A stretch of DNA of 64,000 bases from an uncultured Mogibacterium sp. (GTDB taxonomy: Bacteria; Bacillota; Clostridia; Peptostreptococcales; Anaerovoracaceae). Shown piece by piece: positions 41,881 through 51,866 of the stretch; positions within the stretch are counted from its first letter, which is position 1, and every line of letters starts with the position of its first letter. The position numbers and the translations under genes are program-made. The notes beneath the pieces are model-generated. The model was given only the letters and a program-made list of their open reading frames with translations. It searched no databases and had not been told where the DNA came from. The stretch covers positions 73,627 through 137,626 of the forward strand of contig NZ_CALISE010000003.1 in the NCBI RefSeq assembly GCF_938041965.1. The letters run 5' to 3'.

Positions 41881-43198
41881 CTAGATTGTCTTCCTTCTCG
41901 CTATACTTATCATTCTCTTCGATTGTTATACGAACTTTTTCAATACGTCGATCTTTTACCTCTAAGATTTGGAAAGTAATATTACCATATTCTATAGGTT
42001 TATACGTGGAATTTTCTTTAGGGATTTCACCGATATAATCAATTATAAATCCTCCAACAGTCTCACTATTTTCAGATTCAAGTTCGATACCAGTTTCTTT
42101 ATCAAGATCATCAAGATATACGTTTCCATCAACAATATATTCTGAGTCGGAAACCTTCTCTATGATTCTATCTTCATCGTCAAATTCATCATCGATATCT
42201 CCAACTATTTGTTCGATAATATCCTCAATTGATACTATGCCACTAAACCCACCGTACTCGTCAATTAATATTGCAATATGTTGTTTTGTCTTTTGCAGTT
42301 CTACAAAAAGGGAGTCGATATTCTTGGTTTCAGGTACCAAATAAGGTTCTCGCATTATCTCTTTGATATTTATGTTATCAAAACCTGAAGAAGCACCTTT
42401 CAGCAAGTAGTCTTTAACCAGAAGAAGGCCTATGATGTTGTCAGTATCACCATCACATATTGGAATACGTGAGTGACGAAGCTCCATTAACTCTTCAAAA
42501 TACTCGTCTTTATCGTCCTGTAAATCAATCATAAAAACATCGGTTCTTGGTGTCATGATCTCGTATGCGAGTAAATCATCAAATTCAAATATACTGTCGA
42601 TCATTCGACGCCCTTCTTCTTTGAGATCACCACTTTCCTGCCCTTTATCTAGCATTGATCTTACATGATCTTCAGAGAACTGCGCATCATCTACATCAAT
42701 ATCTTTTCTCATCACGAGAAGAAATAAGTTGGCAACGCCTAAACATAGCTTTGTGATAGGAAATAGTACAACATACACAAACCGCTGCATTTTAATCAAT
42801 CTGATAGCATATGAATCGGCAGATTGTGCGGCAAGCTTCTTCGGGAAAATATCAGCTATAGCAAAGTAAATAGTAGCAAAAACAATATTCGCTATAATTG
42901 GAAGAAATCTGTATGTACTCAGCCTATTGTAAAAACCAAAATTAAAAACAACTATGGCAATTATTGCCATCGAATACATGAAAATCCTATCCGGATACTG
43001 GTATTTAGATGGTTTTTTTATGAAATTATGGATGAGCTCCACTCTCTTATTGTTAGGCTCGTCCTCTAAAATTTCGTTAAGCTTGTTTCTATCTACACAG
43101 TCAAGTGCATTTAGTGACGCAGAAACCAATCCATTGGCAATTAGAATTACGAACACTATAAGTACATATATGGTCCAACTCACGGGGTCAGATGACAT
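41873..43198 (-). CDS. CNNM/CorC-HlyC family membrane protein with CBS pair
   Basis: 441 residues: N-terminal DUF21 membrane domain with about four helices (WTIYVLIVFVILIANGLVSA first), then a CBS pair (MTPRTDVFMIDLQDD, IPICDGDTDNIIGLLLVKDY, IAILIDEYGGFSGIVSIEDIIEQIVGDI) and a C-terminal CorC_HlyC domain. Often annotated as hemolysin; the family is more likely linked to magnesium transport or efflux. Good AAAAGGAG site. Separated from trhP by 52 bases. Confidence 0.9.
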   Translation of the reverse strand: MSSDPVSWTIYVLIVFVILIANGLVSASLNALDCVDRNKLNEILEDEPNNKRVELIHNFIKKPSKYQYPDRIFMYSMAIIAIVVFNFGFYNRLSTYRFLPIIANIVFATIYFAIADIFPKKLAAQSADSYAIRLIKMQRFVYVVLFPITKLCLGVANLFLLVMRKDIDVDDAQFSEDHVRSMLDKGQESGDLKEEGRRMIDSIFEFDDLLAYEIMTPRTDVFMIDLQDDKDEYFEELMELRHSRIPICDGDTDNIIGLLLVKDYLLKGASSGFDNINIKEIMREPYLVPETKNIDSLFVELQKTKQHIAILIDEYGGFSGIVSIEDIIEQIVGDIDDEFDDEDRIIEKVSDSEYIVDGNVYLDDLDKETGIELESENSETVGGFIIDYIGEIPKENSTYKPIEYGNITFQILEVKDRRIEKVRITIEENDKYSEKEDNLDE

Positions 43199-43250
43199 GA
43201 TTTTCTCCTTTTAATAATTTATTTAAGATAAATATGCGATATTGTTGCTT

Positions 43251-44489
43251 TTATGATTCCTTTTTCTTCCTGAGTATGAAGTCAGGTGGATACGTTTTGC
43301 TAAGTTTAACTTTGATTATCTGCTGAGGATGAGGCGCTGATTCTATTGGATTATTATTCTCATCATACATTTCTCTAACTATCTCATCAGTATAATCTGT
43401 ACGAGGTCCAAAAACTTCGATATCCTCGCCAACACAGAATTTGTTACGCTGTTCGACAATGGTTAGACCACTATCAGGTTCATAGCCTCTTACAACACCG
43501 ATAAACGAATACTCACGAGTGTAATCGCTGCTAGAATAATTCTGCCCACTACTATCGGGCTTAGAATAATAGAAACCGTGATAAAACTCTCTGTGGCTGG
43601 CTTTACAAAGCTCTTTATACCATTTTTCCTGAAATGTGTAATTATCTGGGTCCTCAAGATATTCATCAAGCGCCGCTCTATATGCAGAAACAACAGTCGC
43701 TACATAAAATGGACTCTTCATACGTCCTTCTATTTTCAGAGAGGAGATTCCAGCATCTATTAGATCAGGAAGTTTATCAAGCATGCATAAATCACGAGAA
43801 TTCATGATATAACTTCCTCGATCATCTTCTTCAACAGGATAATACTCACCTGGTCTTTTTTCTTCGACTAGTGAATATTTCCATCTGCATGGATGTGTAC
43901 ATGAACCTCTGTTTGCATCTCTACCAACCATGAAATTGCTAAGTAGACATCTGCCTGAGTAAGACATACACATAGCTCCATGAACGAATGCCTCAATTTC
44001 GGTATCAGGCGGAAGAACTTTTTTCATCTCTCTAAGCTCTTCAAGGCTCATCTCTCTGGCTGCAACGATTCTTTTTGCACCCATTTGTTCAACCCAAAAT
44101 GCAGCAGTCATATAGTTAGTCGTATTCGCCTGTGTGCTAATATGAATTTCAGCATCAGGGATGATGCCTTTTACTATTGTCATTACACCTGGATCTGAAA
44201 CAAGGAATGCATCAATCGGTATGTCTTTTATCTTTTCAAGATATGCCTTAAGCGGTGGAATATCATCGTTATGCGGATATATGTTGATTGTCATGTACCC
44301 TTTAGCATCGTGTTCATGGATAAATTCCATCGCTTCTTTGATTTCGTCTATAGATAAATTTCCTGCCCCGGCACGAAGGCTAAATAGTTCACCTCCAAAG
44401 TAAACTGCATCAGCCCCATATATAATAGCCGTTTTAAGCTTCTCAATATCTCCAGCTGGAGCAAGTAGTTCGATTTTTTTATTAGTCAT
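43251..44489 (-). CDS. trhP: Peptidase U32 family protein, TrhP-like tRNA hydroxylation factor
   Basis: 412 residues. The U32 signature is complete: EAFVHGAMCMSYSGRCLLSN, and a C-terminal U32 domain follows. With trmR directly upstream and mltG before it, the order equals the Bacillus yrrL-trmR-yrrN-yrrO locus, where U32 proteins (TrhP1/P2) form 5-hydroxyuridine at tRNA position 34 and TrmR methylates it. Only one U32 gene is present here. The start overlaps trmR by 8 bases. Confidence 0.85.
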   Translation of the reverse strand: MTNKKIELLAPAGDIEKLKTAIIYGADAVYFGGELFSLRAGAGNLSIDEIKEAMEFIHEHDAKGYMTINIYPHNDDIPPLKAYLEKIKDIPIDAFLVSDPGVMTIVKGIIPDAEIHISTQANTTNYMTAAFWVEQMGAKRIVAAREMSLEELREMKKVLPPDTEIEAFVHGAMCMSYSGRCLLSNFMVGRDANRGSCTHPCRWKYSLVEEKRPGEYYPVEEDDRGSYIMNSRDLCMLDKLPDLIDAGISSLKIEGRMKSPFYVATVVSAYRAALDEYLEDPDNYTFQEKWYKELCKASHREFYHGFYYSKPDSSGQNYSSSDYTREYSFIGVVRGYEPDSGLTIVEQRNKFCVGEDIEVFGPRTDYTDEIVREMYDENNNPIESAPHPQQIIKVKLSKTYPPDFILRKKKES

Positions 44490-45144
44490 TTAGTTTAATT
44501 ACAGCAAGACCATCTCCACAGCTTAACAATGAAATGGTCAAATCCTTTCTACCCTTTAAATACTCTAAAAACTCTTTCATCCTCTTGACACTTGTACGAT
44601 GCCTGCGTCCAGGATCAACTGTTGAACCAGTTAAATACCCATGAATTAGCATATTGTCACAGATGATTGTTGCCCCTGGTTTTGATAATTTCTCAGCCCT
44701 ATCAAAAAACTCACGGTAATGACTCTTTGCGGCATCTATAAAAATAAGATCAAATCGTGAGTCTTGTGAATCATCCTTGATCAAAGAATCTAATACGTCA
44801 TTTGCATCACCAAATTTTAAATTGATTCTGCTTTCTAAACCAAGTGATTTTATGTTAGAAACCGCATAATCGTACATATGAGGGGCTCTCTCTATCGTAG
44901 TGATATGAGCCCCTTCGCAAGTAGTTGCAAAATAACATGCTGAATACCCGTAGGCTGTTCCTATCTCAAGTATATTATTTGGTTTCGCAATCTTTAAAAA
45001 AGTATTTAAATAACTCTCGGTTTCACGCAGTATCAGCGGTACGTTATCATTCTCGCAAAATAGTCTAAGTTTTCCTAAATTTTCTGATATGGGCGAGTAA
45101 AATGAGTTTAAAAGATTAACGATTTTTTCGTCAGTTATACTCAT
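44482..45144 (-). CDS. trmR: O-methyltransferase, TrmR-like (tRNA 5-hydroxyuridine methyltransferase)
   Basis: 220 residues, class I SAM methyltransferase of the caffeoyl-CoA type: LEIGTAYGYSACYFATTCEG, ITTIERAPHMYDYA, DLIFIDAAKSHYREFFDRA, ATIICDNMLIHGYL. Gene context (mltG-trmR-trhP) supports the tRNA wobble-uridine role known for Bacillus TrmR/YrrM. Shares one base with mltG (stop/start overlap). Confidence 0.85.
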   Translation of the reverse strand: MSITDEKIVNLLNSFYSPISENLGKLRLFCENDNVPLILRETESYLNTFLKIAKPNNILEIGTAYGYSACYFATTCEGAHITTIERAPHMYDYAVSNIKSLGLESRINLKFGDANDVLDSLIKDDSQDSRFDLIFIDAAKSHYREFFDRAEKLSKPGATIICDNMLIHGYLTGSTVDPGRRHRTSVKRMKEFLEYLKGRKDLTISLLSCGDGLAVIKLND

Positions 45145-46184
45145 TATTTATTCTTCTCCGCTAAAGCTTTCGAATAAGCTTCTTTGTCTTTTAGAAATTT
45201 ATTATAGTCCTTACTAAAGTTGTGTGTGCCATCAAGCTTCTCACTTACAACATAATATAAGTAATCAGTGCTCTCAGGATAAAGAGCAGCTTTAATCGAT
45301 GCCTTTCCAGGTGAACATATAGGTCCTGGTGGCAAGCCTTTATTAGTATAGGTATTGTATGGTGAATCAATCTTGGTGTCAGCAATTGATAGATTCTCTT
45401 TAGGTTTTCCTAGTGCATACTGAATGGTTGCATCAATCTGTAGAGGCATGCCAGCCTTGATTCTATTGTATATAACACTTGCAATCTTAGCTCTATCTCC
45501 ATCATATTGTGACTCACGTTCTATTAGAGAAGCGATTATTATTACTTCATTTTCACTGAGATTTAGCTCTTTTGCACGCTTTTTATATTTCTTGGTAAAC
45601 ACCTTATCATACTGATTGAGCATCGTAGTGATAACCTGAGTTTCATCAGCATCTAAGTCTACCGCATAAGTATCTGGATAGAGATATCCTTCGAGATGAT
45701 TATCCCCTGACTGAGCACCCTTTAGAAAAGAAAATTTGCTAAAATCGCCATGCCTAGCAATTTCAAGAAATTTATCTTTATTAACAATTCCTTCTTTGTC
45801 TAACTTAGTAGCTGTCTGTTCGATAGTATATCCTTCAGGAATAGTAAATGTCTTGGTACTTGAAACTCCCTTTACTATAGTCTGTGCTATATCACTAGAT
45901 CTCATGCTAGGAGATACTGAAAAGCTACCAGCTTTATATTTGCCATCATATCTCCAAATCTTAGATACGAGCTTATACTTAGATACACTGCTGATTACAC
46001 CTTTTTTGTAAAGCTCCTTCGCAATATCGTTAGTTGATGAACCTTCTTTAATCTTAACAACTACAAATGTATTATCTGTTCGATCTTTTGGTTTGTTAAT
46101 TATAAGAAGTGATGCACTTAATGCGACAAGGATGAGCAATAAAGCGATAAGAATGCCTAAAGCTTTCTTTACTGACTTCTTCAT
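45144..46184 (-). CDS. mltG: Endolytic murein transglycosylase MltG
   Basis: 346 residues: short cytoplasmic basic segment, one transmembrane helix (about 8-30, ALGILIALLLILVALSAS), LysM-like N-terminal part and the YceG catalytic domain with the Glu-bearing block IIIASLIERESQYD, YNRIKAGMPLQIDATIQYAL and NTYTNKGLPPGPICSPG. It cleaves nascent glycan strands and sets their length at the membrane. GGAGG site 5 bases before the ATG. First gene of the operon that runs down to ybaK. Confidence 0.94.
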   Translation of the reverse strand: MKKSVKKALGILIALLLILVALSASLLIINKPKDRTDNTFVVVKIKEGSSTNDIAKELYKKGVISSVSKYKLVSKIWRYDGKYKAGSFSVSPSMRSSDIAQTIVKGVSSTKTFTIPEGYTIEQTATKLDKEGIVNKDKFLEIARHGDFSKFSFLKGAQSGDNHLEGYLYPDTYAVDLDADETQVITTMLNQYDKVFTKKYKKRAKELNLSENEVIIIASLIERESQYDGDRAKIASVIYNRIKAGMPLQIDATIQYALGKPKENLSIADTKIDSPYNTYTNKGLPPGPICSPGKASIKAALYPESTDYLYYVVSEKLDGTHNFSKDYNKFLKDKEAYSKALAEKNK

Positions 46185-46204
46185 ATTACCTCCAACAACT
46201 AGGA

Positions 46205-46247
46205 ATATTGTTAGCCAATATCAAACTGAATTGAAATTAGCTAACAA
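46205..46247 (-). other. Alternative hairpins in the mltG leader
   Basis: Two mutually exclusive stems: GCTAACAA (46247-46240) with TTGTTAGC (46215-46208), perfect 8 bases, and ATATTG/CAATAT (46221-46216 with 46210-46205) with a TTAGC loop. No T-run, so this is a folding possibility and not a terminator. Confidence 0.3.
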
Positions 46248-46293
46248 CTTTCATTACATAGTATTTAAATTGATAATTTAAATAATTTTTATA

Positions 46294-46857
46294 CTACTTA
46301 GCTCTTCCTAAGTACTCTCCACCGTTTCTAGTGTCTATCTGAATAACTTCACCCTCTTCGATGAATATTGGAACCTGAATTACAGCACCTGTCTCAACAG
46401 TAGCGGCTTTAGTAACATTAGTCGCGGTATCTCCTTTAACTCCAGGCTCGGTTTCGATAACCTTGAGGTCAACGAAGTTTGGAGCTTCAACAGCAAAGGC
46501 ATTTCCCTGATAGAATTTAATAGTAGCTGTATCATTTTCTCTGATGAACTTTACAGCGTCTTCAACGAGATCTGCACTTAGAGGAACCTGGTCGAAAGTC
46601 TCCTGATCCATGAAGTAGTATAGCTCGCCGTCGTTATAGAGATACTGCATAGTTTTTGTCTCGATATGAGCCTTTGGGAACTTATCGTTAGGGTTGAATG
46701 CCTCTTCTCTGGTAGCACCAGTAAGAATATTTCTGTACTTAGTTCTAACAAAAGCAGCACCTTTACCAGGCTTTACATGCTGGAAGTCAAGTACTACATG
46801 TGGCTCCCCATTCATCTCGAAAGTTACGCCTTTTCTGAAATCTCCTGCACTAATCAT
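46294..46857 (-). CDS. efp: Translation elongation factor P
   Basis: Relieves ribosome stalling at polyproline. 187 residues: KOW-like N-domain with the tip loop HVKPGKGAAFVR, where Lys32 is the modifiable position, and OB domains ending GDTATNVTKAATVETGAVIQ and EEGEVIQIDTRNGGEYLGRAK. A TATAAT-type -10 lies in the 85-base leader, so efp probably has its own promoter. Confidence 0.97.
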   Translation of the reverse strand: MISAGDFRKGVTFEMNGEPHVVLDFQHVKPGKGAAFVRTKYRNILTGATREEAFNPNDKFPKAHIETKTMQYLYNDGELYYFMDQETFDQVPLSADLVEDAVKFIRENDTATIKFYQGNAFAVEAPNFVDLKVIETEPGVKGDTATNVTKAATVETGAVIQVPIFIEEGEVIQIDTRNGGEYLGRAK

Positions 46858-46942
46858 ACTTAATCTCTCTTTCTGTGATATTAAAAATTAAAATTATTAT
46901 CTTTATGTAACGTATACGTATGTATTATATCAAATATTCCCG

Positions 46943-47275
46943 TTAAATATTAATCTTTACAACATCTGATAGGATTTCATATACGTCCTTCATCATTATA
47001 GCAAATCTCGCCTCTGCTTGCATATATTCTGCAGCTTTAGGATTAGATGACATCATGGCATACATTGACTGTATCTGTGCCATCGCATCCTGTCCAATCT
47101 CTTCGCCACTTAATTGCTTAGCCTGAATCTCAATTTGACGCTTTTGTATATCGCTAATCATCTGATTGAGAGTCGGATCCTGCTCTATCTCCTTGCGAAG
47201 CTTATCGTAATCCATAAATTCATTACTTGCCTTAATTGCAGATGCAAGTTCATGGGCACTTGAATATACATTCAT
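46943..47275 (-). CDS. YlbF/YmcA family protein
   Basis: 110-residue helical protein (AHELASAIKASNEFMDYDKLR, DPTLNQMISDIQKRQIEIQ, EARFAIMMKDVYEILSDV) of the DUF964 family. In Bacillus the relatives YlbF, YmcA and YaaT form a complex that affects RNase Y-dependent mRNA processing and competence; finding it next to RNase J fits an RNA-decay role, which is an inference. ATG 47275 is chosen because AGGAGG lies 8 bases before it. Confidence 0.85.
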   Translation of the reverse strand: MNVYSSAHELASAIKASNEFMDYDKLRKEIEQDPTLNQMISDIQKRQIEIQAKQLSGEEIGQDAMAQIQSMYAMMSSNPKAAEYMQAEARFAIMMKDVYEILSDVVKINI

Positions 47276-47305
47276 ATTAAACACCTCCTAAAACCAAAGC
47301 ATTCA

Positions 47306-49354
47306 TTAAATATCCATTATCACTGGTAAAATCACTGGACTTCTACGTGTTTTCTTGTATATGAAGCCCCTCATATCATCTTTGATAATATTCTTTAAAG
47401 TGTTAATATCCTCTGAACCCAGGTTATTCCATTTATCGATTGACTCGTATACAACCTCAGTGGCTTCGTTTATAAGAGGCATATTCTCTTTAACGTAGAT
47501 AAAGCCACGTGTTATAAGCTCAGGTCTAGCAGCTAATAAACCTGAATTACTATCAATCGAAACAGCGATAACAATTAGTCCTGACTCAGAGAGCTGCTTT
47601 CTATCCCGTAGTACAACGTTTCCAACATCTCCAACTCCATAACCATCTACGAGTACATCTTCTGCAGGTGCTGCAGCTGGTTCAACCTTTGCCTGCTTAC
47701 CAGTTATACGAAGTGCATCTCCGTTGTTCATAACGAAGATATTACCTCTATCCATCCCCATTGATTCAGCAAGCCGCGCGTGTTCTCGCAGATGACGATA
47801 TTCGCCATGCGCAGGTATGAAGAATCTTGGCTTTACAAGTGAATGTATCAGCTTTAATTCTTCTTTACATGCGTGCCCTGAAACATGTATATCAACGAAA
47901 TCTGATAAAAATACGTTAACTTTCTTCTCGTAAAGCTTATTAACTATATTAGTTACTGCTTTTGCATTGCCTGGAATCGGCGATGATGAGAAGACGACAG
48001 TATCACCAGACTTTAATTTGACGGCTCTATGAGAGTCATTTGCCATTCTTGTCAGTGCAGACATCGGTTCGCCCTGACTTCCGGTGGTAATAATGGTGAT
48101 ATTCGCATCTGGAATATTTCCAATTTTTCTTATATCAACAAAAGCGGATTCTGGAAGATTAACATATCCAAGTTCTCTTGCTAGTGTTAGAACATTCTCC
48201 ATAGAACGACCAGAGATCGCAATCTTTCGTCCGTACTTAATTGAAGCCTCCATGAAGTACTTGATCCTATATATGTTAGATGAGAATGTTGCTATGATTA
48301 AACGTTTTTCCGTCTTTGCAAAAATCTCATTCATAGAATCAACAACGACTCTCTCTGATGGAGTATATCCCGGTCTTAGCACATTTGTACTGTCACAGAG
48401 AAGAACGTCGACGCCTTCTTGTCCCAATTGCGCAAATTTAGCAAGATCAATTCTCTTGCCATCTAATGGTGAGTAGTCAATCTTAAAATCACCGGTATGA
48501 ACGAGATGACCTCCAGGACACTTTATCGAGTATGCCATTGCGTCCGCAATACTATGATTGGTATGAATAGCTTCAACTCTGAAAGCACCAACATTAAAGA
48601 TGTCATCGGCTTCGATAACATGTTCTTCCATGGATAGACCATGTTCTTTTAGCTTATTTCGTATGAGACCCATAGCGAGTGGAGGCGCATATACTGGAAC
48701 GTTTATTTCCTTGAGAAGGAACGGTACCCCACCTATATGATCTTCGTGACCATGAGTTATGATAAGACCCTTGATTTTTTCCATATTTTCCTTAAGATAT
48801 GTGAAATCAGGAATCACAACGTCGATTCCAAACATCTCATCTTCAGGAAATGAAAAACCACAGTCAATTATAAGAATATCGTTTTTATATTCAACGAGAG
48901 TAATATTTTTCCCAATTTCCTTGAGGCCGCCTAATGGCATAATACGCATAGTTTCGATTGGCGCTTTAGGTCGTTTCCTTTGATTGTTTTTCTGATTATT
49001 TACAGAGATATTGTTACTTGGTGTATTCTTACTACCATTTCCAAGCTTTTTATTTTGGTTATTGTTTACTCTTTTGCCGTTTTTATTTGTGTTATTGTTA
49101 TTGTAGGTAATATTATCGTTATTAAATCTATTGTTTCTTTTCTGAGTTCCACTTTTAGACTGCTTATTATTTCCTTTATTAACAATGGTTTTTACCCCTT
49201 TGGCTCTGGAACGAGAATTATCGCTAACTTTAAAATTGCTATTACGTGGCGATGAGTCACCGCCACGATTATTAGCTGTATTTTTTCTTGTTACTGAAGC
49301 ATTTGAGCTACCTGTCTTCTGGAACTTTTTACTATTTCTATTTTCTATTCCCAT
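47306..49354 (-). CDS. rnj: Ribonuclease J with long Asn/Lys-rich N-terminal extension
   Basis: Metallo-beta-lactamase/beta-CASP RNase with 5'-exo and endonuclease activity on mRNA. The core starts near residue 136 (MRIMPLGGLKEIGKNITLVE) and shows the metal motif THGHEDHIGG, HTGDFKID, and the beta-CASP SGHACKEELK and FIPAHGEYRHL. Before it lies a ~135-residue low-complexity tail rich in Asn, Lys and Arg (NITYNNNNTNKNGKRVNNNQ), likely disordered and RNA- or partner-binding. No ribosome binding site is seen at the core's internal ATG, so the extension is probably real. Confidence 0.93.
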   Translation of the reverse strand: MGIENRNSKKFQKTGSSNASVTRKNTANNRGGDSSPRNSNFKVSDNSRSRAKGVKTIVNKGNNKQSKSGTQKRNNRFNNDNITYNNNNTNKNGKRVNNNQNKKLGNGSKNTPSNNISVNNQKNNQRKRPKAPIETMRIMPLGGLKEIGKNITLVEYKNDILIIDCGFSFPEDEMFGIDVVIPDFTYLKENMEKIKGLIITHGHEDHIGGVPFLLKEINVPVYAPPLAMGLIRNKLKEHGLSMEEHVIEADDIFNVGAFRVEAIHTNHSIADAMAYSIKCPGGHLVHTGDFKIDYSPLDGKRIDLAKFAQLGQEGVDVLLCDSTNVLRPGYTPSERVVVDSMNEIFAKTEKRLIIATFSSNIYRIKYFMEASIKYGRKIAISGRSMENVLTLARELGYVNLPESAFVDIRKIGNIPDANITIITTGSQGEPMSALTRMANDSHRAVKLKSGDTVVFSSSPIPGNAKAVTNIVNKLYEKKVNVFLSDFVDIHVSGHACKEELKLIHSLVKPRFFIPAHGEYRHLREHARLAESMGMDRGNIFVMNNGDALRITGKQAKVEPAAAPAEDVLVDGYGVGDVGNVVLRDRKQLSESGLIVIAVSIDSNSGLLAARPELITRGFIYVKENMPLINEATEVVYESIDKWNNLGSEDINTLKNIIKDDMRGFIYKKTRRSPVILPVIMDI

Positions 49355-49369
49355 ATTTATACCCGAAGA

Positions 49370-51850
49370 TTACTTAGCCACGAAGTTTACTAGCTTACCT
49401 GGAATTACTATGGCTTTTACGATATTTAAATCACCGATAGCTTCCTGAACCTTATCACTATTTCTTGCAGCTTCTTCAAGCATTTCCTTTGATGAATCTT
49501 TTGACATTGTGAGCTTGTCCTTCAGCTTTCCATTTACTTGAACGATAATCTCAACCTCATCAAGAACCAATGCTGACTCATCATATTCTGGCCACAGCGC
49601 ATTATATATACGCGATTTTTCACCTAGATCCGACCAGAGTTCTTCGCATATATGTGGTGTGAATGGGCTTAGAACCAATATTGTACTCTTGATAGCCTTA
49701 TCGAGAAGAGGCATATTTACATTTTTAAGCTGCTTATACTTATAGAGTTCATTAACTAGCTCCATAATCGAACTAATTGCAGTATTGAAGCTGAATCTAC
49801 CGCCAACATCATCGGATACCTTCTTAATGGTTTTATTTAATTGATAGTTGAGAGCTTTGTCTTCAGGAGTAACTGCAACTACATCACCAGAAACTTCATC
49901 AATATCTCTGATATCTGCCGCATAATCATATACGAGTCTGTACACTCTATTAAGGAATCGATAGCTTCCTTCTACTCCGGCATCTGACCAATCGAGCTCC
50001 TTTTCAGGTGGTGCTGCAAACAGTATGAATAGTCTAGCGGTATCTGCTCCGTATTTCTTCTGAATTTCCTCAGGACTAACAACGTTACCAAGCGATTTGC
50101 TCATTTTAGCTCCATCCTTAATAACCATACCCTGAGTGAGAAGATTTTCGAATGGTTCTCTAGCCGAAACAAAGCCGAGATCTGCTAGTACCTTCTGGAA
50201 AAATCTTGAGTACAGTAGGTGAAGAATTGCGTGTTCAACACCGCCAATATACTGATCAACATTCATCCAGTAGTCAACTTTATCTCTGTCAAAAGGCTTT
50301 TTGTCATTGCGAGGATCACAATATCTTAAAAAATACCATGATGAATCAACAAACGTATCCATAGTGTCGATTTCTCGTCTAGCTGGTTTTCCACAGCAAG
50401 GGCAAGTTGTATCAATAAAAGTTGAGCTAGTAGCTATTGGCGATTCACCCTTACCTGTAAATTCGATATCAGTAGGAAGCTTCACTGGAAGGTTCTCTTC
50501 TTTTTCAGGTACCCAGCCGCATTCATCGCAATAAACCATTGGTATAGGGCATCCCCAGTACCTCTGCCTTGAAATTAGCCAGTCCCTAAGCTTAAAGTTA
50601 ATTGACTTCTTTCCGATTCCTTTTTCTTCAATATAATCGATAACCTTAGGAATGGATTTAAGATTATCTAGACCATTGAACTCACCTGAATTGATTAATT
50701 TACCTTCTGCAGGAGCAGCCTCCTTTAGGTCGTATAAATCAACTTCAGGGTCATTTACGTCTACTACTGGAATAATGTCTAGGCCAAATTTCTTTGCAAA
50801 CTCAAAGTCCCTCTGATCATGAGCAGGAACCGCCATTACAGCTCCAGTTCCGTAGTCCATAAGTACGTAATCTGAAATGTAAATAGGAATCTTCTTGCCA
50901 GTAAACGGATTTATACAGTAACGCCCTATGAATACACCGGTTTTCTCCTTTGTCAGTGAAACTCTCTCAATTTCACTCTTATGTGCACATTCTGCAATGT
51001 ATTCATTTGTTGCTTCTTCGTATTCGGTTCCTACAGTTAACTCCTTAACATAAGGGTGCTCTGGAGCCATAACCATAAATGTTACTCCGTAAACGGTATC
51101 ACATCTCGTCGTATATACATTTAGAGCATTATCTGTTCCATCTATCTGAAATCTGATTTCAGCTCCTGTCGATTTACCAATCCAATTCTTCTGCATAAGC
51201 TTAACTTTATTTGGCCAACCATCAAGCTTATCAAGATCTTCAAGTAAAGCGTCAGCATAATCAGTAATCTTTAAATACCATTGAGATAGATGCTTTTTTG
51301 TTACAGGTGTATGACAACGCTCACAAGCCCCTTCGACTACCTGCTCATTAGCGAGAACTGTCTTGCATGAAGGACACCAATTCACGGGATTCTCTTTCTT
51401 ATAAGCGAGTCCTTTCTTCTGAAATTGGATAAATAACCACTGCATCCAGCGATAGTAATCTTCCTTGCATGTAGCTACCTCTCTAGCCCAGTCATAGCTA
51501 AATCCAAGTGCAGATAGCTGCTTACGCATCTCGGCAATGTTGCTATCAGTCCAAATCGCAGGATGAATACCGTTCTTTATAGCTGCATTTTCTGCAGGAA
51601 GTCCAAACGAATCCCAGCCCATTGGATGAAGTACATTAAAGCCCTTCATTCTCTTAAATCTAGCAATTGCATCTCCAATAGAATAGTTACGCACATGTCC
51701 CATGTGGAGTTTACCCGATGGATATGGGAACATCTCGAGTGTATAGTATTTTTCTTTGGAGTTGTCATCACTCGTTTTAAAGGCATTTTCATCAGACCAA
51801 ATTTGTTGCCACTTTGATTCTATTTCGCCAAAATTGTATTTTTCGTTCAT
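49370..51850 (-). CDS. leuS: Leucine--tRNA ligase
   Basis: Class I synthetase: HMGH in PYPSGKLHMGHVRNYSIGDA, zinc-like CPSCKTVLANEQVVEGACERC, CP1 editing insert (YTTRCDTVYGVTFMVMAPEH, GTGAVMAVPAHDQRD), KMSKS in KDGAKMSKSLGN and a C-terminal anticodon-binding domain. 826 residues counted from ATG 51850, which follows GAAAGGG; the frame extends nine codons further up without support. Confidence 0.97.
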   Translation of the reverse strand: MNEKYNFGEIESKWQQIWSDENAFKTSDDNSKEKYYTLEMFPYPSGKLHMGHVRNYSIGDAIARFKRMKGFNVLHPMGWDSFGLPAENAAIKNGIHPAIWTDSNIAEMRKQLSALGFSYDWAREVATCKEDYYRWMQWLFIQFQKKGLAYKKENPVNWCPSCKTVLANEQVVEGACERCHTPVTKKHLSQWYLKITDYADALLEDLDKLDGWPNKVKLMQKNWIGKSTGAEIRFQIDGTDNALNVYTTRCDTVYGVTFMVMAPEHPYVKELTVGTEYEEATNEYIAECAHKSEIERVSLTKEKTGVFIGRYCINPFTGKKIPIYISDYVLMDYGTGAVMAVPAHDQRDFEFAKKFGLDIIPVVDVNDPEVDLYDLKEAAPAEGKLINSGEFNGLDNLKSIPKVIDYIEEKGIGKKSINFKLRDWLISRQRYWGCPIPMVYCDECGWVPEKEENLPVKLPTDIEFTGKGESPIATSSTFIDTTCPCCGKPARREIDTMDTFVDSSWYFLRYCDPRNDKKPFDRDKVDYWMNVDQYIGGVEHAILHLLYSRFFQKVLADLGFVSAREPFENLLTQGMVIKDGAKMSKSLGNVVSPEEIQKKYGADTARLFILFAAPPEKELDWSDAGVEGSYRFLNRVYRLVYDYAADIRDIDEVSGDVVAVTPEDKALNYQLNKTIKKVSDDVGGRFSFNTAISSIMELVNELYKYKQLKNVNMPLLDKAIKSTILVLSPFTPHICEELWSDLGEKSRIYNALWPEYDESALVLDEVEIIVQVNGKLKDKLTMSKDSSKEMLEEAARNSDKVQEAIGDLNIVKAIVIPGKLVNFVAK

Positions 51851-51866
51851 AATCGTACCCTTTCTT

